DNA of 64,000 nt. Source: Leuctra nigra (taxonomy: Eukaryota; Arthropoda; Insecta; Plecoptera; Leuctridae). Shown piece after piece: positions 44,801 to 61,400 of the stretch (position 1 is the stretch's first letter; the number at the start of each line of letters is the position of its first letter). The notes below the pieces were generated by a model. That model was not told the DNA's origin and did not search any database. It was given only the letters and a program-made list of their open reading frames with translations. The stretch is from the NCBI GenBank assembly GCA_934045905.1, contig OW203766.1, positions 23,244,309 through 23,308,308 of the forward strand, in the 5' to 3' direction. The translations under genes and the position numbers were made by a program.

Positions 44801-45850
44801 TGGCAGGTGGAGGACCCACATTATTTGGTGCTTGATAATGAGTAACATTTTGTTCGTAAGGTAAGCTCTCATGGGACTGTTGTTGTTGAACGCTGCTGTC
44901 CCAACCTTGGTTCTTGGCAGGCTCGGTTTCTTGTGCATCCTCAAAGCCCCAATTCCAAGGGTCTTCCCTTTGGCCAGAGTTCCTGAAAAATGCAGTACAA
45001 ATCCATTAAGAAGAACCTGATGCAAATGATGGATATTTCAAAATCAAATGTGATTATGATTAGACGGGTCTGTAACAGTGATAGAGTATGGAACATGAAC
45101 ATTATCATATTATTTTCTAACTGTAATTATCTTCTATTCTACTACATAATGCTGGAATATTTCCTGAGAAACTTCACCTTTGACTCATCAGTTGAATGTA
45201 CGTATTTTTGTGTATAAATGTAATTGTGTATAAATGATCAATTGGAAGTGGAGGAAGAAGAAGAAGACGAGGAGGAGATGCCAGACGTGGCCAGCCGGTC
45301 TACAGTAGTTCTGCGGCCCTAGTGTTGGTGGGAACACCCACCCCCTGACCCATTAAATTGGAACCAGCGGATAGATTATTATTATAAATGTAATTTTATA
45401 TTCTGAAGCATGATTTTTGCAGGAACGACTGTCCTTGGTTGAAAATGATTTCTAAACATTGAAAACATTTCATGACTACTCTCATGCATGACTATCTGAC
45501 AGCTCACCACTGATCTTGAGCTGCAGTGTGATACTGGTTTTGAGGCTGAGGGATATGCTGCTGTGGCTGGAACTGATTCAGATCCCAGTATGGCTGTTGT
45601 TCCTGCAGGTTATGAGTGTTCCACTGGGCAGGCTAACAAACAAATAGGTAGGTAGTGCATCAATTGAATACCAAGTACTACTTGACTGAAAACAATGTAA
45701 CATTAACTTAACACTTACCGGCAAGGTTTGAGGTAACGCTGAGCCATTCGGAGCGTTAGGGTTGAACATTCGTGGAGGCGCCACCTGTTGTTTAGGTGGC
45801 ACTGCTCCCGGTGACTTAAATCGGGAGTAACTGTTTTGAGAGAACGACAT
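11891..45850 (-). CDS. Sec16: Sec16, ER-exit-site / COPII scaffold protein
   Basis: Peripheral ER protein that organises COPII coat assembly at ER exit sites. 21 coding exons on the minus strand, in order: 45850-45719, 45632-45508, 44982-42756, 42643-41970, 41725-41534, 41359-41307, 40866-40683, 39355-39134, 32597-32459, 31890-31656, 29155-28986, 27132-27018, 26263-26043, 25149-24904, 23404-23053, 22418-22342, 17918-17709, 17469-17169, 16256-16129, 13464-13378, 12013-11891. All phases close, giving 2070 residues plus TAG. Layout: a disordered Q/N/S-rich N-terminus with four RM(V/I)PG motifs before residue 828; an Arg/Asp/Ser-rich tract (829-1117); the conserved central domain, about 1205-1645 (FPGPL, DIAELLL, LWGHALFLTSKM, NDPLQTLYQLVS, KWGEWQPHLAM, AAHFCYLAG, FATNEAIQ); a Tyr/Gln-rich linker; and the C-terminal region (GWFGGIWDKLSLKPKNQM, VWDADRKQWIN, NYVDVF, SSASSLSREV). 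The introns hold a LINE and many transposons. Very secure. Confidence 0.93.
12057..12199 (-). other. Possible alternative last exon of Sec16 (weak)
   Basis: After a good acceptor (TCAATATTTACAG) a frame of about 47 codons runs to TGA, starting AAINGPTSLK. It sits between the last two Sec16 coding exons and begins in phase 0, matching the upstream exon. It shows no similarity I recognise and may be chance. Confidence 0.15.
12995..13236. repeat. Tandem duplication, period 127 bp
   Basis: A segment starting GTCGCTACTTTTCAGCTC at 12995 recurs from 13122 with about 116 bp apparently identical, each copy ending GGGCAAAGAGA. It lies in the last Sec16 intron; no coding content seen. Confidence 0.85.
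14774..15463. mobile_element. TA-flanked inverted-repeat transposon between two 45-bp direct repeats
   Basis: Ends CCATATTAACTCGTGTATAA and TTATACATGAGTTAATACGG are an inverted repeat, flanked by TA. The motif GCGTCTTATACACG occurs several times inside. The flanking sequence GATTAAG plus T run plus AGAAAATCAAAGTGCATC is present on both sides (about 14729-14773 and 15466-15510), so the element seems to sit exactly at the junction of a tandem duplication. Confidence 0.7.
16405..17088. mobile_element. Pogo/Tigger-like non-autonomous element, copy 1
   Basis: Ends CAGTGGAACCTCGTTAGTAC and AGTTCCACTG are inverted, with TA on both sides. Repeated (A)AACGTACTA motifs fill both subterminal regions. 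No transposase frame. Copy 2 is at 27946-28626. Confidence 0.8.
19155..19751 (-). CDS. 198-codon exon-like frame: alternative Sec16 3' exon or nested gene (candidate)
   Basis: After an acceptor TCTGCACAG at 19752-19753 the frame runs 198 codons to a TAA-type stop at 19155. The product is polar and Ser/Arg/Pro rich, with RHSFGRPPKRLN near the middle and an acidic stretch before a WNESRKDR end. It lies inside the Sec16 intron between exons 22342 and 17918. Its phase (0) equals that of the donor of the upstream Sec16 exon, so splicing to it would replace the conserved C-terminus (GWFGGIW..., SLSREV) with this tail. No family is recognised. A frame this long is less likely by chance in AT-rich DNA, but neither an upstream partner nor a poly(A) signal is clear. 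Confidence 0.4.
   Translation of the reverse strand, partial: QSVQPDPVSSRTFPSKPPVGPNTSLRNHNHTLVTTHDPLQRSPTSSRNNIKSVALSKSCQMLSRSIEEYTDLNRSRQSIQLDTTLPWPKRQEKNYASSHRHSFGRPPKRLNIVCETVDSWSKEGRLADRSSKPLIFGGTYPIDLPLGQSNYMRMAAEKSASSAALRTYEIDAPCDDLVDPPDADISDDALWNESRKDR
19752..22341. other. Sec16: Sec16 intron sequence without recognised exons
   Basis: AT-rich; contains an inverted-repeat element (20526-21048) and fragments shared with other introns, but no exon supported by splice sites plus similarity. Confidence 0.5.
20526..21048. mobile_element. Inverted-repeat element with AGGGCTGTGCAA ends
   Basis: AGGGCTGTGCAATGC at the left is mirrored by GCATTCTTGCACAGCCCT at the right. The flanks resemble each other (TAGGTAGT / GTAGGTAA) but are not an exact duplication. 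No coding content. Confidence 0.6.
22849..22940. repeat. Short palindromic MITE
   Basis: GGTCAGTGACAGGCAAAGAT is mirrored by ATCTTTGCCTGTCCCCGACC; arms of about 36 bp. Confidence 0.65.
23493..24680. mobile_element. Non-autonomous hAT-like transposon, 1188 bp, perfect 8-bp duplication
   Basis: Flanked by ATTTTAAA at 23485-23492 and 24681-24688. Ends TAGGGTTGGGCGAACC and GGTTCGCCCAACCCTA are a perfect 16-bp inverted repeat. Subterminal blocks are packed with GGTTCG/CGAACC. It lies in the Sec16 intron between exons 24904 and 23404. No transposase frame is evident. Confidence 0.92.
25200..25286 (+). ncRNA. Candidate HDV-like self-cleaving ribozyme at a retrotransposon 5' end
   Basis: Folding by eye gives the nested double pseudoknot order of HDV-like ribozymes. 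P1: CCTCACC (25200-25206) with GGTGGGG (25231-25237). P2: GGACTGC (25210-25216) with GCAGTCC (25280-25286). P3: ACC/GGT with a 7-nt loop TTGACGC (25221-25227). P4: GGGACC..CTCGC with GCGAG..GGTCCC (25243-25271). J4/2 is AACCAAGT. Such ribozymes are known at the 5' ends of R2 and RTE-type retrotransposons. The GC-rich sequence that follows (to about 25500) fits a LINE 5' region. P1 starting with C instead of G is atypical. Confidence 0.4.
25287..25505 (+). mobile_element. GC-rich fragment, probable LINE 5' region
   Basis: A block much richer in G and C than its surroundings lies directly after the candidate ribozyme. It has runs such as CCTCCCCCCTCGAGATGG and no conserved protein, and ends abruptly in AT-rich intron near 25505. 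It is read as a retrotransposon 5' UTR remnant on the plus strand. Confidence 0.4.
27946..28626. mobile_element. Pogo/Tigger-like non-autonomous element, copy 2
   Basis: Same ends and internal motifs as 16405-17088: CAGTGGAACCTCGTTAGTAC at left, GGAGGTTCCACTG at right, TA on both sides. Same orientation; the two differ by scattered substitutions and small indels. Confidence 0.8.
29540..30860. repeat. Diverged modular repeat region with GAGCGAGCGAAGCGAGCG
   Basis: At least five diverged modules share GATCAA.CT...TTTGCATG.....GACCAATATT (near 29661, 29773, 29910, 30253, 30499). A longer unit GTGCTCGCTCATCAACGCGTT appears twice (near 30403 and 30819). The block starts near GAGCGAGCGAAGCGAGCG (29547). 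No reading frame; unknown repeat class. It lies in a Sec16 intron. Confidence 0.5.
30875..31374. mobile_element. TA-flanked inverted-repeat element, 500 bp
   Basis: Ends CAGTAAACCCTCGTTATTAC and AATTAACGAGGGTTTACTG, TA on each side, and internal AATTCGAA motifs. Its CAGTRRAACCCTCGTTA end resembles the pogo/Tigger-like copies, suggesting a related superfamily. It lies in a Sec16 intron just upstream of the exon at 31890-31656 in plus coordinates. Confidence 0.75.
32733..33526. mobile_element. Foldback element with about 190-bp arms
   Basis: The left arm from ATAGAGTACTAGAGTGCCAC is reproduced inverted to GTGGCACTCTAGTACTCTAT at the right, with pairing continuing through the TTGATTGCTGGTCATTTG block. 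The middle has no coding similarity. Confidence 0.8.
33553..33898. mobile_element. PIF/Harbinger-like MITE with TTA duplication
   Basis: Ends GGGGCTGTGCATAAAGGACG and its inverse are flanked by TTA (33550-33552 and 33899-33901). The inside is unusual for long C tracts (CCCCCCCTCCCCCC) beside both ends. Confidence 0.75.
34017..34367. mobile_element. TTA-flanked MITE with AGCCGCGTTTACAAC ends
   Basis: AGCCGCGTTTACAACAACTT at the left is inverted at the right (TTTTGTTGTAAACGCGGCT), flanked by TTA (34014-34016, 34368-34370). Repeated TTAACGTTCGAAAATTAACG motifs lie near both ends. Confidence 0.7.
34487..35947 (+). CDS. LINE ORF1: PHD-like zinc finger, 15-residue repeats, SGNH-like domain
   Basis: 486 residues. 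Residues about 24-68 form a PHD/RING-type Cys-His cluster (CPHC..CMMC..WNHFSC..C..C). A basic, helical stretch follows (about 80-158), then nine or so copies of a 15-residue unit SDQGSSDLSEPNIAP with one short 7-residue copy (about 160-305). The C-terminal part (about 312-470) resembles an SGNH/GDSL hydrolase: a GD-containing block I, LFVGTRDL like block III, and DWHRSIGEGL like the Asp-His block V. PHD plus esterase ORF1 proteins are known from CR1-type LINEs. The frame is intact. It overlaps ORF2 by 34 nt in another frame. Confidence 0.8.
   Translation: MAEGVVLHSQRQVKNKVDSAVCPHCTKIVKKSGIKCMMCGKWNHFSCAGLASKNYKAGSESTWTCEGCKSKVRVDENIGGDKVFVKQRRHKTVGKTEKLVKWILEQIKYEEQGGMKKKMKQNRHRVLKSEVVKGIVATFMWMEGRLQEMEKQLEEVRSSQSDQGSSDLSGPNIAPSDVGSSDLSEPNIAPSDQGSSDQSGPNILPSDVGSSDLSEPNIAPSDQGSSDQSGPNIAPSEQNIAPSDQGSSDQSGPNIAPSDQGSSDLSELNIAPSDQGSSDLSEPNIAPSDQGSSNPSGPSNDGSVSGGRRNGGTECHLLLGDISGSMGVGFCADQAGFRAHQLPGIRIQKLSSEMENYCIREEPVTVTLFVGTRDLLEGRSRNDIMDDVRELLEAVKSRFGVTCKVYMASMLTGKGSGPRELNNCVRAVCKEQGVWNISLRGMQRGLLGKWDWHRSIGEGLRNVIEERTSERSHQGFWSRTVWRRVT
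34963..35385 (+). repeat. 45-bp coding minisatellite in LINE ORF1
   Basis: A tandem array of a 45-bp unit containing GGGCAGCAGCGACC and AACATCGCACCGAGTGAC, in frame with ORF1, with Q/V and L/Q and E/G alternations between units and one 21-bp partial unit. Its long open frames on the opposite strand are shadows. Confidence 0.9.
35914..38940 (+). pseudogene. LINE ORF2: AP endonuclease and reverse transcriptase, one in-frame stop
   Basis: Residues 1-401 (35914-37119) hold an exonuclease-endonuclease-phosphatase domain: TLNIVSLNGK, FLGLSEAKW, VMGDFNAKVG and SDHRLL. A TAG at 37117-37119 interrupts the frame, which continues in the same phase to 38940. The second part has the reverse transcriptase core: GRAPGIDEV, NNYRGVTLL, YGFRRGRSTIDAI, FLDLEKAYDRL, LRQGSVLSPTLF and the catalytic YADDVVVW, then GSLLTN and the C-terminal WFGHMKR...VGRPR. 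The RT style is RTE/BovB/Proto2-like. Total length is about 1008 codons with a single stop, so the copy is young or the stop is read through; I treat it as a lightly damaged copy. Confidence 0.85.
39431..40052. mobile_element. Large foldback element (about 290-bp arms)
   Basis: GACACTAAAAGT at the left and ACTTTTAGTGTC at the right start arms that pair across almost the whole unit, including ACAACTCGTTT / AACGAGTTGTC and GTCAACAATCAAATACAATC / GATTGTATTTGATTGTTGAC. The central loop lies near 39735-39765. It lies in a Sec16 intron. Confidence 0.8.
45226..45382 (+). mobile_element. 5'-truncated LINE 3' end (same family as 34400-39000)
   Basis: 157 bp matching the end of ORF2, 3' UTR and ATTATTATTATA tail, flanked by TATAAATGTAATT at 45213-45225 and 45383-45395. 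It sits in the Sec16 intron between exons 45508 and 44982. Confidence 0.88.
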
Positions 45851-46043
45851 TACTCTTGCCTAGAATTAAATAATTTGGGAATTAGCGTAGGTGGTACTAC
45901 GCAAGAAAATAAATTATGTAGATTGCTCAACAATATTTTAACTGAAGTTACTAGCTTGGTCGCTGATTGTACCTAACAGAGTGCTTAGAGTCCATGACAT
46001 TAAAATTAAAATGTGAATTTTTCTGTGCATTACTAAATAGGTA

Positions 46044-46367
46044 ACGTGGGTAACTACTAAACGCTCTGAACAACAAATGCAATCTGCTGAGATGAGATTC
46101 CTCAGATCTGTAAAGGGATGCTCAAGGGCAGACCGAATCAGGAATACGGATATACGACAGGAGCTAAACATCGAAAGCATTCACGACAAACTAAAGCACT
46201 ACAAGTCGAAATGGAGCGAACACCTGCTAAGGATGCCGGAGAGCAGATTACCAGCTCAAGTTTGGGAGTACCACCCACATGGAAGAAGAAATTTAGGACG
46301 TCCAAGAAAGCGTTGGGAACCGGAACAGGCTGATGAGCCTAATCCATGAAGGATGATGATGATGATG
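46044..46367 (+). mobile_element. 5'-truncated RTE/BovB-type LINE fragment
   Basis: Encodes a LINE C-terminus (AEMRFLRSVKGCSRADRIRN ... GRPRKRW), related to but distinct from the 34400-39000 family, and ends in a GATGAT microsatellite. Flanked by ACTAAATAGGTA at 46032-46043 and 46368-46379, a perfect 12-bp target duplication. Confidence 0.85.
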
Positions 46368-46416
46368 ACTAAATAGGTACAAATTGCAGTAATTTTAGTA
46401 AGGTTGGCTTGAAGTA

Positions 46417-46711
46417 CGGAACAGTACGGAACAGGTTGGGTGAGTGGTTACCGCTCTGAACTTGTATTCCGGAGGCCCGGGTTCGATTCCCGCGGCCGTC
46501 CTTCCTGACTGGGGTTTTTTCGTGGTTTTCCCTCAGTCGACAGGCAAATGCTGGGAAGGTACCCTACTAATAGACCACGACCGCCTCCTTCCCACCTTCC
46601 ATCCTCACCTACTCTTCACCATCATCTCCCAATCATCCTCATAATCATTCATCCGTCGCCATTAGCCTCTCTGCAGAACAGTGCGACGTTAAGCCCCAAA
46701 CAAAAAAAAAA
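46417..46711 (+). mobile_element. tRNA-derived SINE
   Basis: A-box-like GGTTGGGTGAGTGG and B box GGTTCGATTCC lie in the tRNA-like head, followed by a body with TTTTTTCGTGGTTTTCCCTC and AGGCAAATGCTGGGAAGGTACC and an A-rich tail. Target duplication TTGAAGTA at 46409-46416 and 46712-46719. This SINE style is widespread in insects. Confidence 0.85.
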
Positions 46712-47670
46712 TTGAAGTAGAGCCTATACGTGTAGGACCCTAGGTAAGGTACACTAACTTTATTACTAGGTTGTCAATGCAATTAGTAGGTAAATAGGTT
46801 ACCTAATAAAATCACCGTTAAATTCCAAAAATGCAATTTGGGTGAATGTAGCTACACACACAGTTGATTTTGGTCATGACACTGAAAAAAAGAACAGGGC
46901 TTAATTGCCATTGTGTTATGCCTTCTAATACGCCCGACAAGTTGCTTACAACTGTCCACATGCAAAACAAAGGGACAACGACAATGAGTTACGATTACCG
47001 TTCATATGATTAGCTCAAAAATAATACCTACATTAGGCCGATTCAAATTGTGTACATGCTGCTCCAGTTAAACCAGTCCGCTTTAACATTATGGGAGTTT
47101 TTGAGAGTATCGGACCGTAAAAAAATTGTTAAAATTTGAAAGTGTGCGTTGTTAAAATCAATCTGGTTTTGCCACCGCGGCACAAACGCAGTATGATTCC
47201 GGCCATTGTAGGTAGGCAGATATGTTAACCTAGATCATTTCTGCAAGTGGTACAATTATTTATGTAGGTAGGCTAGGTAGGACCTATTTGATCAACTAGG
47301 TATCAACCTACCTACCTATCAAAAATTAGGCATAGCCAACAAAGAATATAACCCAACTGTCTAATGAATGACTAATACCTAGGTATATCTAGTACTAGGT
47401 AGCACCTACTAAATTGTAGTGATTATTACTTGACTCTTGAGGTGATCACATTTAGATTTGGTTGATGCTCTACTTTCAAGGTGGAAGTGACTGATCATTT
47501 TGCTTGGAATTTTTCATTGATTCGGCCTTTCCTACTAATATTTTGGTTCCACCCTTTTGATCTCAGTGCCTATAGGTACATAAATATACAGTAATGCCCT
47601 TTCGGAATTTAGTACCTACTTCCTCAAAATTCATTATTTATGAAAATTACTTTCTAATGTACAAACTTAC

Positions 47671-47730
47671 CTTGACGTGCTTACAGCTGTTTTCAAAAAT
47701 AGCAGTCACTTCATGATTGCTTTACATTAA
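47671..47730 (-). other. Sec16: Candidate non-coding first exon of Sec16
   Basis: A strong donor (CACGTCAAG followed by GTAAGTTTGT) lies on the minus strand at 47671/47670. The first coding exon has a matching upstream acceptor (TTTAATTCTAG at 45860-45861), nine bases before the ATG at 45850. The upstream limit and promoter are not visible; the given length is only nominal. Confidence 0.35.
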
Positions 47731-48433
47731 ATCAAAATAATAACATTATCATGCTCACTGACAATCATTTACTGTTTCTATACAATAAAACTCGATGATA
47801 AAATCAATTTTAATCTAATAATTGATCCAATTTTCCTATTATCTAGGTATGTCAGCAAAATTTATTTTCACGTTTTCACGTCACCAGTGTGTCGTCCATC
47901 TTTATTCTGTACTTTCTTCTATCGAGCAGTGCTGCCACACCCAAACACAAATTCCAAAGTTTGCTTCGGAATTTGGAAATAGATTTCTTTTTCTTCGACA
48001 ACACAATAAATGAAAATGTCCATACATATTAAATTTGCAAATAATATGAATAAAACTTATTAAAACATTGCTGAATTTATATAAAAATTGTGCCTGACTT
48101 AGGGACATTTCTTGTTCAAATGGTTTTGATGCACAACCAGTTGAATCAAAGCGCGCGAAACTCAAATGTATGTAAAAATGTTAAATTCCACTGTCAAATT
48201 TGTAGTAGCAGCTGAAGCAAAGCTCCCCAGCTCGGAGATGGGCACAAAAAGTAGTTGAAGCGATTTTTCAATATCGATATTTAGGGTGCTGCGAATCGAT
48301 TCGAAAAACAATCTTTGGGAACCTCTCGACTCGAATTTTTAAAAGATCTTAATTTCAGGAAAAATCCGGTTCAGGTAGGGAAATGGTCAAAAATCAATGA
48401 GCAGGGAGACATTGCATAATTTTTTTAAATAAA

Positions 48434-48857
48434 TAGGGAAGTCTCGTGAAGATTAGAATTCAGAATAATATTTATTTTATGAAAGTTGAGATGTTGCTGA
48501 ACACAGATGTGGTATTATTTTTGTTGTTGGACGAATAGTTCTCATGTAATTAATTTACAAAGTTTGATAGATCTCCTCTCATTTAAAAACAGGAAAATTG
48601 GCAATGACATCACAGTTTGCTATATTGCCATGGCAACAAGGGAATCCCCATGTCAACACAATGTTCAAGACTTGGAAATGACATCACAGTTCTGATTCTT
48701 GTTAAAGGCCGTTTTTCCCGCCTAAAATCATATGATATTTGAACTCGATTTTTATGAATGAAAAGTTAAGATTTCACAGGTAATAAGTGTATTTGTCATT
48801 ATTATTTGTGTTTATTTATAGAAATTTACTAGAATAAAATTTCAGGAGACTTCCCTA
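48434..48857. mobile_element. 424-bp MITE, copy 2
   Basis: Inverted relative to 8931-9354, the same length and nearly identical in the parts compared, with TAGGGAAGTCTC ends. It lies between Sec16 and ALAD. Confidence 0.85.
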
Positions 48858-49315
48858 TTAAAAATACAAAAGATCGATTCTTGTAATACCTACATCAAAA
48901 GCTCCAGAATTAATTCGAAAATATCATGTCTATAGCAGATTAATTGAATAGATTTATCCAAAAATTGATTCATTTTGCCCACCACTAGAGATTAATAAAA
49001 CTGTAGGTAGGGACTGATAAGAATTTCACACAAATAATCATTTTGAATGATATAATAATCTATTATAAACTATCAAAATACCAAGAAAAATTTCATCAAC
49101 ATAAACACCTGAAAGTTGTCACCTTTAAATAGAGAACATAAAATAAAACGACACAACACCAAACTAAAAATGTCAAAAAATATTATAAAATTCGGTATGT
49201 ACCATACTATAAGAAGTACTAAGAGAAGAACTGTCTGTCCTATCTTGGTGATTGCAACCATAAGTCATGATATGAGGTAGGCATATTTATGTGCTGTTGT
49301 TCCTTTCCTAAGTAA

Positions 49316-57527
<8,212 letters not shown>

Positions 57528-58476
57528 AATTTACAACTTTTATAAAACCGAAGTAAACAAGCAACAGCTGACTACAACGAGCATGCAAAGCAAAGTGCGG
57601 AGGACTGTGGACAGCATACAAAGAACTCTGTCGCCAAAGATACTTCACACACCAGGAAGAGTTTTGAAATCGAATTATATGAGAGAAGACTTTCCAATAA
57701 TTTTTTATCATAGACATACATTATCTTACTTTCGAATAATCAAGTTTTTCTGATAATATAAGTGTGGTATATTAACTATGAATTAAATTTTAATGTTTAC
57801 ATGGACTTTGAGGATGACAAGCATTGGTCCTTCGACGAGCAAAAGGCGCGCAGCTTTCAAAACTAGTTTCTCGTTTTCAGAATTTTTAATGGCATGTATT
57901 TGAAGTAGACACAATATTTTTTAAACTGTAAAGAAAAAACTTTACATTATAATTATTAACCTATCTAAAAGCTATGGCAGCTTTCTTGTCCTAAAATTAA
58001 ATTAAAATAGGTACCTAATAAAAATATTTTAATTTTATTGAAAGTAATTGTAAAACTATTGTAGAATTAAAACTCCAGACATGGCATATTCCTAGGAATT
58101 CTTCTGTCCTTGAATATTAGCACTGAGAACTTTCTATTTACAATGCATGTTCAATGAATAAGCAGAAAATTATCATAAATTTACATAGGAAATTATAATG
58201 CTTCCTTAGTAGATAAATTGATTTTTTCAATTTCAAAAATTCAAGTTAGAATTTACTACCACAATAAACAAGTAGTAGCATTACCTACATAAATTGCATG
58301 GTATTTCATTTGATTCCTGTTGTGCCAGCTGATGCATGGGGGCAACTAAATATTGTGTTTGAGAGGATGAAAATAGACATGGAGCTAATTTTAGACTAGG
58401 AGTTTGTGGCATCCAGTAGTCTGGCCTACCATGCTTGTTGACTGGGTTTTGTCAAGTAATTTCTTCTCTGTTCAAT
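57528..58476. promoter_or_regulatory. Shared head-to-head promoter region of ALAD and SMYD4
   Basis: The ALAD start codon (57527, minus) and the SMYD4 start (58477, plus) are separated by 949 bp with no transposon recognised. Both leaders and probably both promoters lie here. No TATA box or specific site could be assigned with confidence. Confidence 0.4.
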
Positions 58477-61400
58477 ATGCTGGAAAAGATTAAAAAAGAT
58501 GATGGATTTCTTAAAAATCATCATACTAAGCTTCTTAATTCTTTGTCTCCTGAAGATTTGCAAAGGTTTTCATTGTTGGGATCTGATGAAGAGCGTTTCA
58601 GTTTTGTGTACAAACTGCCGATAGTCCAAGAGTTGGAAGTGCAAACTTCTGAAAGTGGTAAGAATGGGGACGCTGCATCAAAATTGAAAGAACTAGGAAA
58701 CAAGGCATTTCAGAGTGGAGATTATCGCAGTTCATTACAGCTGTACAACAAAAGTATCCTGAAGACACCTTGGGCGAAAGGTATAAATATTTAGTTTTAT
58801 TTTTACTTCTGGTACATGTGTGATACCATATGAGAATAAATAATACTTACTTCACGATCATCCGTCAAATCAAGAGTCCTGGGAACCACTGTAGAAACTG
58901 TCTGCATCAATTTTCCCATAATTTTAATATAAGCATCTCCCCTAAAATAATTGTTTTCATATATTGAAACCACAAGTACATAAATGCCCAATGCTGACAA
59001 TAAAATGATTACCACCCTTAAGGTGGCGCAATCACTCGAGGCATAGTCTCAGATCTTCATAAATTTTTGTGTACTTATTGATAATCATGCCATACATAAT
59101 CCCTGAAAAAATTAAACACTTCTCGTGTCTAGTTTCTGAGATAATTTGAGTTTTCTCCCCCATGTTATCTTATGGCAGCCAAGTAAAATCGTGTCATTTT
59201 TAAGCTAAAATGAAGTTCTAATTATTTTGTACCGTCAGATTTTAACAAAAAACTTTTTTTCTGGTAGACATACGGACTTACCATGAGAAAAAAAATTGAA
59301 AACGATACCAACGTGTGCTATTTTAAAAGTTATTGACCAAATTCGAAATGATTTTCCTATACGTCCCATGTTAATATTTTGTACATTCTCAAAAGACATA
59401 AAATTGAAAACTCATTATTGGGCGGGAGTTTCAAACTACAGGACATTAAATGAGTATTTTATGCTTAAATAAAGTTGAACTGTTGTAAAAGGTATTTTGA
59501 ATTGGGAATTTCAAAAATAAATAAAAATGTGCTATATCGAGTGATAAAATGTTTCCATTATCATAAATATTAACCAATTAACCAAACCAATAATTATTTC
59601 CACTTCTAGAATCATCCCGTGACATTGCCATAATGCTAGCAAATCGCTCTGCTGCACTTTATCATCTGGAGAAACATCTGGCAAGTTTACAGGATATCGA
59701 ACTGGTTCTTACATTGGATTATCCCCAGGAGCTTCGATACAAAGTTCTTGAAAGGTAACTTTCAGAAACAATATTCTTTAACTCATATTTACTATCTGAT
59801 CTACTGAATAAAACTCAAACACTTTATTTTCAGGAAAGCCAGATCCTTGCTCGCATTGAAACAACTGAGAGATGCTTTGTACACATTTCGGTCAACATTA
59901 ACAGCAATTGATTCGGCTAAACTAAATTCTGAGAGAAAGATAAAATTACAGACAGATGTCCAAATCATGATTGCAATGCTATCAAAAAATGATACTATGA
60001 TTAAGGGAGGACTAATAAATGGTAAGTTTCACTGAAATATGATGATTGATGACTTTATATAGACTTGTGCAGTACTCAACAAAAGATGAAACGGTGTTTT
60101 AAAACATCGGAATGAATGCTGGTGATCTTCCTTGTCCCTTGACAATCAATCCTTGTTATTATCAATGAAATTAAAGCTCACTCCACTTGAGGTAGATCAC
60201 GACTTAGTATAGACTACTTCTGATTCTACGGTCTAATCATTTAAATCTAATTTTATTTTTCGAAATACCGTTTTATCTTTTGTTGAATGTATAGGAAATT
60301 ATTAGAAATTAATTTAATAATAGGTAACTAGTACCATGCCGAAAATACTCTCTACGTTCACGTAAATGCACATACATTAATTCAGTGTAGTGTAAGTGCA
60401 CTTGGCTCTATGTGAACAGAACCTCTGCCAACTGATGCTCTGTTAACGCCTCAACCGATCGAGTCGAGGAACCCGCAATACCCAGCCGCAAGCTCCAGCG
60501 TCATCGTGAATCAGACGCCAGAAATGGGACGATATGCAGAAGCAAACGTCGATGTGCGAGTTGGAGACACACTTGTCATTGAGAAACCACATTGTTCAGT
60601 GTTACTGGAGGAGTATTGCGCAACACATTGCTTCCAATGTTTTAAAAGGTATGTAGTGTACCTCGATAAAACAACCTTTCGTAATAGAGAACCGTGATTT
60701 TCGGCACACATTTTAACGAGATTTTAATATATTTCCTTCCAACAATTGAATGAGAGTAAAATGAAGCACTTATGCACACTTCAAACTCACTGATGTAAAT
60801 AATATTAATGGCACAAACTTGAGTAACTTGTGAAGTCAAGTTGCCCTCAAAACGTTATATATTATTTCTTAAAAAATAGCATTTTTAATATCTCGAGGAT
60901 TTACCTGAGGTTGCAATGCACATTCTCCAGTATGTTGCATTATTAGTTTAGGAAGATTGAATTGTGCCCAAGCATTTGATTTTTTACACTTACATAGGAA
61001 AAACTAAAAAATACACCGAGAAGAACTCGAGTGTTTCATTATCTCTATATCATTACTGATTTCAACTGTTCTAGATTGCTCGCACCAGTGCCATGTAATT
61101 ACTGTTCTGCAGTGGCATTCTGTAGTGTGAAATGCAGAGATGATGCCATGGTGACTCATCACAGAGTCGAGTGTAAGATATTGCCTGCCCTGTGGAACTC
61201 CGGTGCATCGATCACGTGCTACATGGCATTACGCATTTTATCTCAGAGGGAAATGAAATTCTTTCTAGAGAGAAAACAGCATTTAGAGCAGGTAAACAAA
61301 AAAGTTTTGTTGTGATGTAAGCAAAGATGTAGGTATTGAAAACTTTTACGAGTAGCATTTTTGTTTTAGGGGGAAGAAGTGACACTTAAAAAGTACTCGG

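Larger units (their letters stand above)
45860..49315. other. Region between Sec16 start and ALAD end
   Basis: Holds the first Sec16 intron with two retroelements (46044-46367, 46417-46711), a candidate Sec16 leader exon near 47671, the second 424-bp MITE (48434-48857) and the ALAD 3' flank. No other conserved exon seen. Confidence 0.5.

Noticed and set aside
46440..46510. Functional tRNA gene
   Set aside because: The tRNA-like head is followed by a SINE body and A-rich tail with target duplication; it is a SINE.
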